Part shown: positions 28,837 to 36,920 of the stretch, in pieces
How the letters are laid out: every line of letters begins with the position of its first letter
Numbering within the stretch: the first letter of the stretch is position 1
Assembly: GCF_003437535.1 (NCBI RefSeq)
Contig: NZ_QSQT01000022.1
Span: 11,984-75,983, forward strand
DNA length: 64,000 bases
Reading direction: 5' to 3'
Source: Phocaeicola plebeius
GTDB lineage: Bacteria > Bacteroidota > Bacteroidia > Bacteroidales > Bacteroidaceae
The notes under the pieces: model-generated
Seen by the model: the letters and a program-made list of their open reading frames with translations, nothing else
Databases searched by the model: none
What the model was told of the DNA's origin: nothing
Position numbers and translations under genes: made by a program

Positions 28837-29826
28837 ATGGAAGATATAATTGCTCCGATTGACAAGGAAGTTCTAAAATCGGAACTAACGGAAGACAAGC
28901 GCTTAAGATTTACGAACAAGAGCAACAACGAGATTTACATTGTTACATGGAAGAATGCGCCTAATGTGTTGAAAGAAATTGGGCGTTTGCGTGAAATTGC
29001 ATTCCGTGCCGCTGGAGGGGGAACCGGTAAGTCAATGGATCTTGATGAATATGACTTGATGGAAAATCCTTATCAACAATTGATTGTATGGGATCCTGAA
29101 GCCGAAGAAATCCTGGGTGGCTACCGTTATCTGTTAGGAGATGAAGTGGAATTTGATGCCGACGGCAAACCTTTGCTGGCAACAGCTCACATGTTCAATT
29201 TCTCCGAGAAATTCCTGAAAGACTATTTGCCTACCACGATAGAATTAGGACGCTCTTTCGTGACGCTTGAATACCAGTCTACTCGAGCAGGTTCAAAAGG
29301 ACTGTTTGCCTTGGATAATTTGTGGGATGGTCTGGGAGCGTTGACGGTTGTCATGCCGCAGGTAAAATATTTCTTTGGAAAGATGACCATGTATCCCAGC
29401 TATAACCGCTTCGGACGTGATATGATTCTTTATTTCCTGAAGAAACATTTCAATGATAAAGATAAGTTGATTACCCCGATGCAGCCTTTGCTGATTGAAA
29501 CCGATGAAAAGGTACTTGAGAAGCTGTTCTGCTACGATACCTTTAAGGAAGATTATAAGGTGTTGAATACAGAGGTGCGCAAGTTGGGATATAACATTCC
29601 CCCTTTGGTGAATGCCTATATGAGCTTGTCGCCGACCATGCGTATGTTCGGTACGGCGATTAATGATGGCTTTGGCGATGTGGAAGAAACCGGCATCTTG
29701 ATTGCTGTGGATGAGATTCTTGAAGAAAAGCGTGTGCGTCACATCGAATCTTATCTGCGTGAACATCCGGAGGCTCTGCAGATAACTTCTGGAGCCAATC
29801 CGGTGGTAAATAAAACGCAGAAATAA
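28837..29826 (+). CDS. glsB: GNAT-type N-acyltransferase, likely GlsB (glycine lipid N-acylation)
   Basis: 329 residues, 28 bases after glsA. It resembles the OlsB/hemolysin-like acyltransferases: EIGRLREIAFRAAGGGTGKSMDLDEYD and ELGRSFV followed by AFDNLWDG-like sequence are hallmark blocks. GlsB of B. thetaiotaomicron is needed for glycine lipids, flagellin-like TLR2-active membrane lipids important for stress survival. It would join a 3-hydroxyacyl chain to the amino group of glycine. The gene ends ten bases from the convergent dGTPase gene with no clear terminator between. Confidence 0.78.
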   Translation: MEDIIAPIDKEVLKSELTEDKRLRFTNKSNNEIYIVTWKNAPNVLKEIGRLREIAFRAAGGGTGKSMDLDEYDLMENPYQQLIVWDPEAEEILGGYRYLLGDEVEFDADGKPLLATAHMFNFSEKFLKDYLPTTIELGRSFVTLEYQSTRAGSKGLFALDNLWDGLGALTVVMPQVKYFFGKMTMYPSYNRFGRDMILYFLKKHFNDKDKLITPMQPLLIETDEKVLEKLFCYDTFKEDYKVLNTEVRKLGYNIPPLVNAYMSLSPTMRMFGTAINDGFGDVEETGILIAVDEILEEKRVRHIESYLREHPEALQITSGANPVVNKTQK

Positions 29827-29835
29827 TAATATTCT

Positions 29836-31167
29836 TTATAGAGCAGGCAGGCTGTTCCCGTTTATTTTTCGGTATAGGTCAAGTGCATAGACATCTGTCA
29901 TACCGGAAATATAATCGAGTACAGCCTGAATTTTTTCATATAAGGTAGGAGCCTGGATATGATATTGGCTGGACACTCGGTTGATTAACAACTGGGAATA
30001 CGCCTTTTCCGGGTATCTTACGGCTTCAATCATTAAGTCGACCAGCGTGGTAATTACTTGGTAACCGGCCAGTTCAATGTCGACTACATCTTTCGAGCAA
30101 TAAATCTTTTCAAAAGCCGTATGTGAGCAGTTCTCATAAGCCTCTCTGACTCTTGAACTGAGCTTCTGAATCAACGTTCCTTGAAATTCACCTTTTAGAA
30201 TTTCCTCTTCGTGCAGAATAAAGGTGCGTACACATTCACTGATTAATACTCCGATGGCCGATGAACGCAGGTAGGCTATTTGCTCGTTGGTATCGTCCAC
30301 CATTTTGCATATCGATTGAATATGGCCTAACTTTTCGGGTGCAAAGAAACGTAAATACAATTCTTTGGTCTCCTGTGTAGTCAGTATTTTCAGTTTATGC
30401 GCATCTTCTATGTCCATCATCTGGTAGCAGATGTCATCTGCCGCTTCTACAAGATACACCAGCGGATGGCGGCAATACTTCAATGGCTCTCCTTCCTTGC
30501 TAATCTTTTTAAGTCCCAGTTCATGAGCTATCTTCTGAAAAGCTTCTTCTTCGCTGGTGAAAAATCCGAATTTCTGTTTGCTTCCGGCCAGTTGCGAGGA
30601 AAAAGGATATTTCACGATGGCAGCCAGCGTGGCATACGTCAGTACAAAACCGCCGGGGCGTCGTCCCTGAAACTGATGGGTGAGCAAGCGGAATGCGTTG
30701 GCATTTCCTTCGAAGTGAGTGAAGTCATCCCATTCCTTTGCTGAAAGATATGCTTGTAAGGTCCGTCCTTTTCCTTCGGAAAAATACGTGCCGATGGCCT
30801 TTTCTCCCGAATGACCGAAAGGAGGATTTCCCAAGTCATGCGCCAGGCAGGCGGCCGATACAATGGAGCCTATTTCTGAAATATGCGTATCATGCAGTTC
30901 CGGATGAAGCTTTAATAGCTCGGATGCGATTTTATTGCCGAGCGAACGCCCTACGCATGAAACTTCCAGGCTGTGTGTCAGTCGGTTGTGTACGAAGATA
31001 CTTCCCGGTAAAGGAAAGACTTGTGTCTTGTTTTGCAAACGCCGGAAAGGAGCTGAGAATATCAGGCGGTCATAGTCACGTTGGAACTCTGTACGGTCTT
31101 CTTTTCGGGCTTCATGAAGATTCTCCAGACCGAATCTTTTATTTGATAGCAATTGTTTCCAGTTCAT
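29836..31167 (-). CDS. dgt: Deoxyguanosinetriphosphate triphosphohydrolase
   Basis: 443 residues from the ATG at 31167; the longer open frame to 31350 runs across its own promoter and the divergent dut start. HD-domain dNTPase that converts dGTP to deoxyguanosine and triphosphate. Visible: RRLQNKTQVFPLP, the metal ligands in RLTHSLEVS and CLAHDLGNPPFGHSGE, and the late DDICYQMMDIEDA aspartates. It limits the dNTP pool and may act against phage. It is divergent from dut. Confidence 0.94.
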   Translation of the reverse strand: MNWKQLLSNKRFGLENLHEARKEDRTEFQRDYDRLIFSAPFRRLQNKTQVFPLPGSIFVHNRLTHSLEVSCVGRSLGNKIASELLKLHPELHDTHISEIGSIVSAACLAHDLGNPPFGHSGEKAIGTYFSEGKGRTLQAYLSAKEWDDFTHFEGNANAFRLLTHQFQGRRPGGFVLTYATLAAIVKYPFSSQLAGSKQKFGFFTSEEEAFQKIAHELGLKKISKEGEPLKYCRHPLVYLVEAADDICYQMMDIEDAHKLKILTTQETKELYLRFFAPEKLGHIQSICKMVDDTNEQIAYLRSSAIGVLISECVRTFILHEEEILKGEFQGTLIQKLSSRVREAYENCSHTAFEKIYCSKDVVDIELAGYQVITTLVDLMIEAVRYPEKAYSQLLINRVSSQYHIQAPTLYEKIQAVLDYISGMTDVYALDLYRKINGNSLPAL

Positions 31168-31224
31168 AATGTAACTCCTTTGTGATGTGGTACTTAAATT
31201 TAAAGAAGCTCTAAAAGTTAAGTG

Positions 31225-31232
31225 CAAAAATA
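31225..31232 (-). promoter_or_regulatory. -7 element of dgt promoter
   Basis: TATTTTTG on the minus strand (31232-31225), 58 bases before the dgt ATG. Confidence 0.5.
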
Positions 31233-31273
31233 TAAAAAAATGGTAAACGTAACTATTAATTCTGTGGATTGTG

Positions 31274-31281
31274 TAACTTCG
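31274..31281 (+). promoter_or_regulatory. Probable -7 element of the dut operon
   Basis: TAACTTCG, one mismatch to TAnnTTTG, 25 bases before the dut ATG at 31306. Confidence 0.4.
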
Positions 31282-31305
31282 CAACTTCATAAAAGCATAA
31301 AATAG

Positions 31306-31740
31306 ATGAAAATACAGATTATAAATACTTCCCGGCATCCGTTGCCGCAATATGCTACTCCACAGTCGGCTGGAGTAGATCTTCGTGCGAACCTGAATGA
31401 ACCGATTGTGTTGAAGCCTTTGCAGCGTTGTCTGGTACCCACCGGATTGTTTTTGGCGTTGCCACAGGGGTATGAGGCTCAGGTGCGTCCGCGTAGTGGA
31501 CTGGCTATCAAAAAAGGTATTACCGTATTGAATTCTCCGGGAACCATTGATGCCGATTATCGGGGAGAAATCAATGTGATATTAGTCAACTTATCAGCTG
31601 AAGAGTTTGTGATTGAAGATGGTGAACGTATAGCACAGATGGTGATAGCTCGTCATGAACAGGCTGAATGGGAAGAAGTGGAAGTGTTGGACGAAACGGA
31701 GCGTGGGGCAGGAGGATTTGGTCACACAGGAACCGTATAA
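31306..31740 (+). CDS. dut: dUTP diphosphatase
   Basis: 144 residues, the trimeric dUTPase. It hydrolyses dUTP to dUMP, preventing uracil in DNA. The five motifs are in order: [39 protein letters not shown] and the C-terminal [10 protein letters not shown] that closes over the substrate. It heads an operon with three envelope genes, an odd but compact arrangement (11 bases to the next start). Confidence 0.97.
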   Translation: MKIQIINTSRHPLPQYATPQSAGVDLRANLNEPIVLKPLQRCLVPTGLFLALPQGYEAQVRPRSGLAIKKGITVLNSPGTIDADYRGEINVILVNLSAEEFVIEDGERIAQMVIARHEQAEWEEVEVLDETERGAGGFGHTGTV

Positions 31741-31750
31741 ACCTGAATGT

Positions 31751-33535
31751 ATGAAAAAACTATTAGGAATCATCGGGATGGTTTTCCTGCTGTTTGCCTG
31801 TGGTACCACCGGAAAGCAGCATTCGGCAAAGCAAAACTTGGCAAATGAGGAAAGGGATACCTTGTCATACGAACAGCGCAGGAAGTATAATTACTTTTTT
31901 CTGGAGGCAGTTCGCCTGAAGCAGAAGGGAGAGTATGATGCTGCGTTTGAACTTTATAAGCACTGTCTGGATATTTATCCGGGTTCCGCTCCAGCTTTAT
32001 ATGAGATTTCCCAGTTCTATATGGTCTTGGGCCAGGAACAGAAAGGCGAAGAAGCGCTGAAGAAAGCAGTACGTTCGGATGAATCAAATTTCTGGTATAA
32101 ACAGACTTTGGCGGCTTATTACCAGCGGAAGCGTGATTGGGCGAAAGCCATTGCCGTGTATGACGACATGGCACATCAGTTCCCGTCCCGATTGGAACCG
32201 CTGATGGCATTGGTCGATTTGTATAATCAGACAAAAAGCTACGCACAGGTAGTTTCTGTGTTGAACCGTCTGGAAGAACTGGATGGAAAGTCTGAGCAAA
32301 TCAGTATGGAGAAGTTCAGAATGTACCTGCTGATGGATAATCAGGAACAGGCGTTTAATGAAATTGAAAGTCTGTCGAAAGAGTATCCGTATGATTTACG
32401 CTATCAAACGATTTTAGGCGATGTGTACCTGAATAACGACAAGCCCGAGGAGGCTTATGCGGTTTACCAGCGGATTTTAAAGGAAGAACCGGGATATGCA
32501 CCGGCTTTGCTATCAATGGCTTCTTATTATAAACAGTTGGGTAAGGACAGCCTGTATCGTCAGCAATTGGATACCATTCTGTTGAATGAGGATGTGGAGT
32601 CGAACACTAAGATGGAAATCATGCGTCAGCTTATCCTTCAGTCGGAACAGACCACGAAGGACAGTACACAGATTGTATCCTTGTTCAAGGAAATCTTGGA
32701 CCGTCCGCAGCAAAATGCCGATTTGGCCATGCTTTGTGCACAATACATGATTACAAAGCACATGGAAAAAGAGTCTATACCTGTACTGAATCAGGTTCTG
32801 TCGCTCGATCCGGAAAACAAGCCTGCACGCTTACAGTTGCTCAGCTATGCTATTCGTGACAATAACCTCGATGAAGTGATTCGTGTGGCTACTCCTGCGC
32901 TGGAATACAATCCCGATGCCATGGAGTTCTACTATTATTTAGGCTTGGCTCATTATCAGAAAGAAGAAACGGATAAGGCTATGGAGATTTTCCAGCAAGG
33001 GCTGAAGCAGGTAAATGAAAAGAGTGATAAAGGAATTGTCTCAGATTTTTATGCCATTTTAGGAGATTTGTACCATTCTAAGGAAATGAAAGCAGAAGCT
33101 TATGCAGCCTATGATTCTTCATTGGTTTATAATCCGAACAACATCGGTACGCTCAACAACTATGCTTACTATCTGTCTGTAGAACGGACCAATCTGGATA
33201 AAGCCGAGGAAATGAGTTACAAGACCGTAAAGGCAGAACCTGAGAATGCGACTTATCTGGATACTTACGCCTGGATTCTGTTTGAGAAGAAACGCTATAC
33301 CGAAGCTCGTATTTATATCGAACAGGCCATGAAGAACGGAGGAGACAGCAGTCAGGTGATTGTGGAACATTGCGGTGACATTTATTATATGTCAGGCGAA
33401 AAGGAAAAAGCGCTGGAATACTGGAAAAAGGCGGATAGCATGGAGAATAAGGAAGAAGACGGAGCTACTCCGCGTACAGAAGCTGAATTGAAGCGCTTGA
33501 AACGTAAAATCGCATTGAAAAAATACATAGAATGA
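31751..33535 (+). CDS. TPR-repeat lipoprotein
   Basis: 594 residues from the ATG at 31751; the earlier in-frame ATG lies within dut. A signal peptide with lipobox (LLFACG) is followed by about twelve tetratricopeptide repeats from residue 50 to 570, such as AFELYKHCLDIYPGSAPALYE and AYAVYQRILKEEPGYAPALLS. TPRs form a protein-binding superhelix. It is probably periplasmic-facing on the outer membrane. Its stop overlaps the start of the next gene (ATGA), so the two are coupled. Its partner may be an outer-membrane biogenesis factor, but this is inference. Confidence 0.88.
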   Translation: MKKLLGIIGMVFLLFACGTTGKQHSAKQNLANEERDTLSYEQRRKYNYFFLEAVRLKQKGEYDAAFELYKHCLDIYPGSAPALYEISQFYMVLGQEQKGEEALKKAVRSDESNFWYKQTLAAYYQRKRDWAKAIAVYDDMAHQFPSRLEPLMALVDLYNQTKSYAQVVSVLNRLEELDGKSEQISMEKFRMYLLMDNQEQAFNEIESLSKEYPYDLRYQTILGDVYLNNDKPEEAYAVYQRILKEEPGYAPALLSMASYYKQLGKDSLYRQQLDTILLNEDVESNTKMEIMRQLILQSEQTTKDSTQIVSLFKEILDRPQQNADLAMLCAQYMITKHMEKESIPVLNQVLSLDPENKPARLQLLSYAIRDNNLDEVIRVATPALEYNPDAMEFYYYLGLAHYQKEETDKAMEIFQQGLKQVNEKSDKGIVSDFYAILGDLYHSKEMKAEAYAAYDSSLVYNPNNIGTLNNYAYYLSVERTNLDKAEEMSYKTVKAEPENATYLDTYAWILFEKKRYTEARIYIEQAMKNGGDSSQVIVEHCGDIYYMSGEKEKALEYWKKADSMENKEEDGATPRTEAELKRLKRKIALKKYIE

Positions 33536-34365
33536 AACGGTTTATTTACTGGGTATATGTGGTGTGCCTGATTGTATTGGCCTCTTCTTGTCGTTCTCTG
33601 CGTCATGCAGAACGCGCCCCGATGATTGGTGGACTGAAAGGAGAAGAGTATCAGGAAAAGGTAATTTCCGGTCTTCCTCACTGGAATTGTGTGACAGGAA
33701 AGGTCGCTTTGAACCTGAATGTAGACGGGGGGAAGAATACGAAATTATCGGCTACGCTCCGAATGAAGAAAGGAGAAGTCATACAATTGTCGGTGGCTCC
33801 TTTGCTGGGCATTGAAGTGGCACGTCTGGAAATTTCTCCAGACCGTATTTTAGCCGTCGACCGCCTTCACAAGCAGTATGTGGAAGTTTCTTTTGATGAG
33901 TTGAACCGGATGGCCGATCTGAATCTGAGCTTTAATGTGCTGCAGTCTTTGTTTCTGAACGAAATCTTTTTGCCGGGTAAGGAAACCGTTGAGGTGTCCG
34001 ATTTGCATCGTTTCCGGATGACATCAGAAGGAGACCGTGCTCTGTGGGAAGTAAAAGATACCCGAAAACTGGCCTACCGTTTCCGGACTACGGCCGATAA
34101 AGGATGGCTTGAAAACACTTCTGTGGCCCTGTCTGGCACTCCGTATGCATTAAGCTGGACGTATGGAGATTTTGGGAAATTAGGTACGGCTTATTTCCCT
34201 CAGCATATATTGGCAGAGTTGCAGGGGACTGGAAAAACTTATAGTCTGGACATGAAGCTTTCCCGTATGTCGGTGGGAGAAGACTGGGAGACGCGGACAA
34301 GCCTGTCCTCCAGATATAAGAAAATAGAATTAACAACCTTGCTCAAAATGTGGTTGGAAAGATGA
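33532..34365 (+). CDS. DUF4292-like lipoprotein
   Basis: 277 residues. A signal peptide with lipobox (LASSC) precedes a beta-rich domain (CVTGKVALNLNVDGGKNTKLSATLRMKKGEVIQLSVAPLLGIEVARLEI) of the DUF4292 type, a fold related to LolA/LolB-like lipoprotein-handling proteins. I infer a role in envelope lipoprotein or lipid handling, unproven. ATGA overlaps join it to the TPR gene before it and the EnvC-like gene after it. Confidence 0.8.
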   Translation: MKRFIYWVYVVCLIVLASSCRSLRHAERAPMIGGLKGEEYQEKVISGLPHWNCVTGKVALNLNVDGGKNTKLSATLRMKKGEVIQLSVAPLLGIEVARLEISPDRILAVDRLHKQYVEVSFDELNRMADLNLSFNVLQSLFLNEIFLPGKETVEVSDLHRFRMTSEGDRALWEVKDTRKLAYRFRTTADKGWLENTSVALSGTPYALSWTYGDFGKLGTAYFPQHILAELQGTGKTYSLDMKLSRMSVGEDWETRTSLSSRYKKIELTTLLKMWLER

Positions 34366-35672
34366 AACGTTTTGTAGTCATATCTTGTATTTGCTTTTGC
34401 GTTTGTACGCTTGCTGCTCAAACTACTCCGAAGATTCGTCAACTGGAAAAACAGCGTAATGAGCTGAAACAACAGATTGCCGAATCGGAAACCTTGTTGC
34501 AGTCTACCAAGAAGGATGTGAAAAGTCAGCTGGGAAACCTGGCTTTACTTTCAGGGCAAATAGAGGAACGACAAAAATACATTCAGACCATAGAAAATGA
34601 TGTAAAGGCCATTCAGCAGGAGATTAGCCGTCTGGAGCGAGATTTAAAGAGTCTGCAGAAAGAACTGAAAGAAAAGCGGCAAAAATATGAATTATCTGTA
34701 AAATACATTTATCGGAATAAGTCTATACAAGACAAGCTGATGTTTATTTTCTCAGCCGAAGATTTCGGGCAAATGTACCGGCGTTTGCGGTATGTGCGTG
34801 AATATGCCGATTATCAGCGTTTGCAAGGCATTCAGGTACAGCGGAAGCAAAAGCAAGTTACCGAAAAGGCCAATTCTTTGAAAAACAGCCGGAAGGCGAA
34901 GGAAGACTTGCTCAAGCAGGGAGAAGCGGAGAAGGCTAAGCTGGAAGCACAGGAGCAGGAACGCAAGCAGATTTTGTCAGGCTTGCAAAAGAAACAGCGG
35001 AGCATTCAGTCGGAACTGGCTAAACAGCGTCGTTCAGCGGATAAACTGAATGCGCAAATTGACCGTCTGATAGAAATTGAAATCGAAAAAGCTCGTAAGC
35101 GTGCGGAAGAGGAAGCTCGCCGTAAAGCCGAAGAGGCTCGTAAGAAAGCGGAAGCTGCAAAGGGCAGTACCGAAACATCATCGTCGGCTAAAAAAGAGAC
35201 AGCGAAGACTTCTGTCGAGAAGTTAGAAGCTTATAAGGTGGATTCGGAAGACCGTCGCTTGTCAAGTAACTTTGAGAAAAATAAAGGAATCCTCCCAGTG
35301 CCAATTACCGGACCATACGTGGTGGTAGGACATTATGGACAGTATCAGGTGAAAGGACTTCGTAATGTGAAGCTGGACAATAAGGGAATGGATATTAAAG
35401 GAAAGTCGGGTGCCAATGCCCGTGCTATCTTTGACGGTGAAGTTTCGGCTGTCTTCCAATATAATGGCCTGACCAATGTGCTGGTACGTCATGGAAGCTA
35501 TATCTCCGTTTATTGTAACCTGTCTACAGTGCGTGTCAAGAAAGGCAGTCTGGTACGTGCCCGTGATGTGTTGGGAGAAATCCATACCAATGCAGAAGGA
35601 GAAACGATTTTGCATTTCCAGTTGCGTAAGGAAACGGTGAAACTGAATCCGGAACTTTGGATACATCGTTAA
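34362..35672 (+). CDS. EnvC-like murein hydrolase activator, degenerate M23 domain
   Basis: 436 residues from the ATG at 34362, overlapping the previous stop. Signal peptide (to about residue 19), then a long coiled coil (residues 24-270), a low-complexity KKAEAAKGSTETSSS linker, and a C-terminal LytM/M23 domain. In active M23 enzymes zinc is held by HxxxD and HxH. Here the first His is absent from the KGMDIKGK block and the HxH motif reads ILHFQL, so the domain probably does not cut peptidoglycan. As with EnvC, it would activate amidases at the septum. Confidence 0.88.
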   Translation: MKRFVVISCICFCVCTLAAQTTPKIRQLEKQRNELKQQIAESETLLQSTKKDVKSQLGNLALLSGQIEERQKYIQTIENDVKAIQQEISRLERDLKSLQKELKEKRQKYELSVKYIYRNKSIQDKLMFIFSAEDFGQMYRRLRYVREYADYQRLQGIQVQRKQKQVTEKANSLKNSRKAKEDLLKQGEAEKAKLEAQEQERKQILSGLQKKQRSIQSELAKQRRSADKLNAQIDRLIEIEIEKARKRAEEEARRKAEEARKKAEAAKGSTETSSSAKKETAKTSVEKLEAYKVDSEDRRLSSNFEKNKGILPVPITGPYVVVGHYGQYQVKGLRNVKLDNKGMDIKGKSGANARAIFDGEVSAVFQYNGLTNVLVRHGSYISVYCNLSTVRVKKGSLVRARDVLGEIHTNAEGETILHFQLRKETVKLNPELWIHR

Positions 35673-35696
35673 CAATCGTGCGGATATAGAATGGGG

Positions 35697-35726
35697 AGTC
35701 CTGGTTTTATTAGCCAGGACTTTTTA
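35697..35726 (+). terminator. Terminator of the dut operon
   Basis: The arms AGTCCTGG (35697-35704) and CCAGGACT (35714-35721) are perfect and followed by TTTTT. Confidence 0.85.
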
Positions 35727-35808
35727 GTGTATAAACTCTTCAATATAGGGATATGATGGCGCATTTCCTATATGTGTACTTACATAAAAAGGAAAATTTT
35801 AGTGCAAA

Positions 35809-35900
35809 TTCTCTGTTTCACACTGTGAAATATAAAAACCACACTGTGGGATACATATTTCACACTGTGAGATACAAATACCACAGTGTGAAACAGAGAA
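35809..35900. repeat. Tandem array of four palindromic 21-bp units inside a 19-bp inverted repeat
   Basis: The core words CACACTGTG start at 35819, 35840 and 35861, and CACAGTGTG at 35882, exactly 21 bases apart. The first core is a perfect 15-bp odd palindrome, TTTCACA-C-TGTGAAA, with TTTCACA and TGTGAAA arms. The outer ends 35809-35827 and 35882-35900 are perfect 19-bp inverted repeats, so the whole can fold into one stem. The 35673-36135 gap otherwise contains an A+T-rich stretch and the sigma-gene promoter. A short open frame through the array yields heptads such as FHTVKYK and FHTVRYK, but I do not believe it is a gene. Confidence 0.85.
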
Positions 35901-36063
35901 TTTATCAGAGCGTTGTGAGGAATGTACTAAGGCAACTTTGATTAGGGCTGATTGAGTTATGATTTTAAACCATAGTAAATGAAAATTACTATACTTCACT
36001 GTAATAACTTTAATACTTTTATCGTGGCGTTCCGGTTTCTCAAAAGATATATTTATTTTTATA

Positions 36064-36094
36064 TTGAATTCACGTTATTTTCTATGTATTTTTG
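36064..36094 (+). promoter_or_regulatory. Promoter of the ECF sigma gene
   Basis: TTG at 36064-36066, 20 bases, TATTTTTG at 36087-36094, 41 bases before the ATG at 36136. It lies about 165 bases downstream of the palindrome array. Confidence 0.65.
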
Positions 36095-36135
36095 TAATAA
36101 AGTTATGAGTTGCATAGTAGTAAGACAATAGTTTG

Positions 36136-36753
36136 ATGAAGAATCATTATTTTCAGATGGATGACAGGGCATTGTGGTTAGAGTTGCGTAGTGGTAGTCT
36201 GATTGCTTTGGAGGTTATATATAGAAGATACTATTCATTGCTTCTCAATTATGGGATGAAATGTACTCCTGATGATGATATGGTTCGCGATTGTATTCAG
36301 GAGCTGTTTGTGAAGCTGGCTAAGAGTTCAAATCTTTCGGATACGGAATATCCTCGCTCTTATCTTCTGAAGTCGTTGCGCAATATGATTAATGATAAGT
36401 CTACTTCAGCAAGGTCTCAGGTAGAATGTTTCTCATTTAATGATGAGATTTTTTCGGATATTATGGATGATGATTCTTTTGAAAAGATTTTTGGAAACAG
36501 TGATGAGGATCTTCGGAAGAAGAAGGCACTTGTCCAGGCACTTTCTCAACTTACCTCTCAACAAAAGCATATCCTTTATCTTCGGTATATAAAGGGGCTA
36601 TCTCATAAGGAAGTAGCTGAGGCTATGGATATGAATGTACAATCTTCAATGAATCTATTGTCTCGTAGCGTTTCAAAACTTCGTGAGATTCTTGCAACTC
36701 ATTCGATAATGTGTATCACATTCCTTCAGTGGATGCAAATTATTTTAAAATAG
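36136..36753 (+). CDS. ECF sigma factor of the PUL (FecI type)
   Basis: 205 residues from the ATG at 36136; a TTG one codon earlier is not needed. Sigma-70 region 2 (LLNYGMKCTPDDDMVRDCIQELFVKLAKSS) and region 4 (LTSQQKHILYLRYIKGLSHKEVAEAMDMNVQSSMNLL) are both present. FecI-type factors next to a FecR and an STN-bearing SusC form a trans-envelope relay that turns on the PUL when its glycan is bound. A terminator hairpin separates it from the FecR gene, so sigma and anti-sigma need not be made in equal amounts. Confidence 0.92.
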   Translation: MKNHYFQMDDRALWLELRSGSLIALEVIYRRYYSLLLNYGMKCTPDDDMVRDCIQELFVKLAKSSNLSDTEYPRSYLLKSLRNMINDKSTSARSQVECFSFNDEIFSDIMDDDSFEKIFGNSDEDLRKKKALVQALSQLTSQQKHILYLRYIKGLSHKEVAEAMDMNVQSSMNLLSRSVSKLREILATHSIMCITFLQWMQIILK

Positions 36754-36770
36754 TTTCTTGATTATAGACT

Positions 36771-36808
36771 CCGATATATATTTTGATGAATATATATCGG
36801 ATTTTTTT
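36771..36808 (+). terminator. Terminator between sigma and FecR genes
   Basis: The arms CCGATATATATT (36771-36782) and AATATATATCGG (36789-36800) are perfect, with a run of eight Ts after ATCGGA. Confidence 0.8.
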
Positions 36809-36920
36809 TCTTTTTATATTATCCTGAAAGACATTGTGTTATAAAAAATCGCATAAAAAAGTCATTAAAAGTGAGTAGGTTTTTGTTATATTATCGTATT
36901 AAAGATAAAAGGCAGAAATA

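Noticed and set aside
35753..35941. 62-residue frame with heptads such as FHTVKYK across the palindrome array
   Set aside because: The heptads follow from the 21-bp period of a palindromic repeat. Open frames exist on both strands and the rest lacks gene-like codon use, so it is treated as noncoding.
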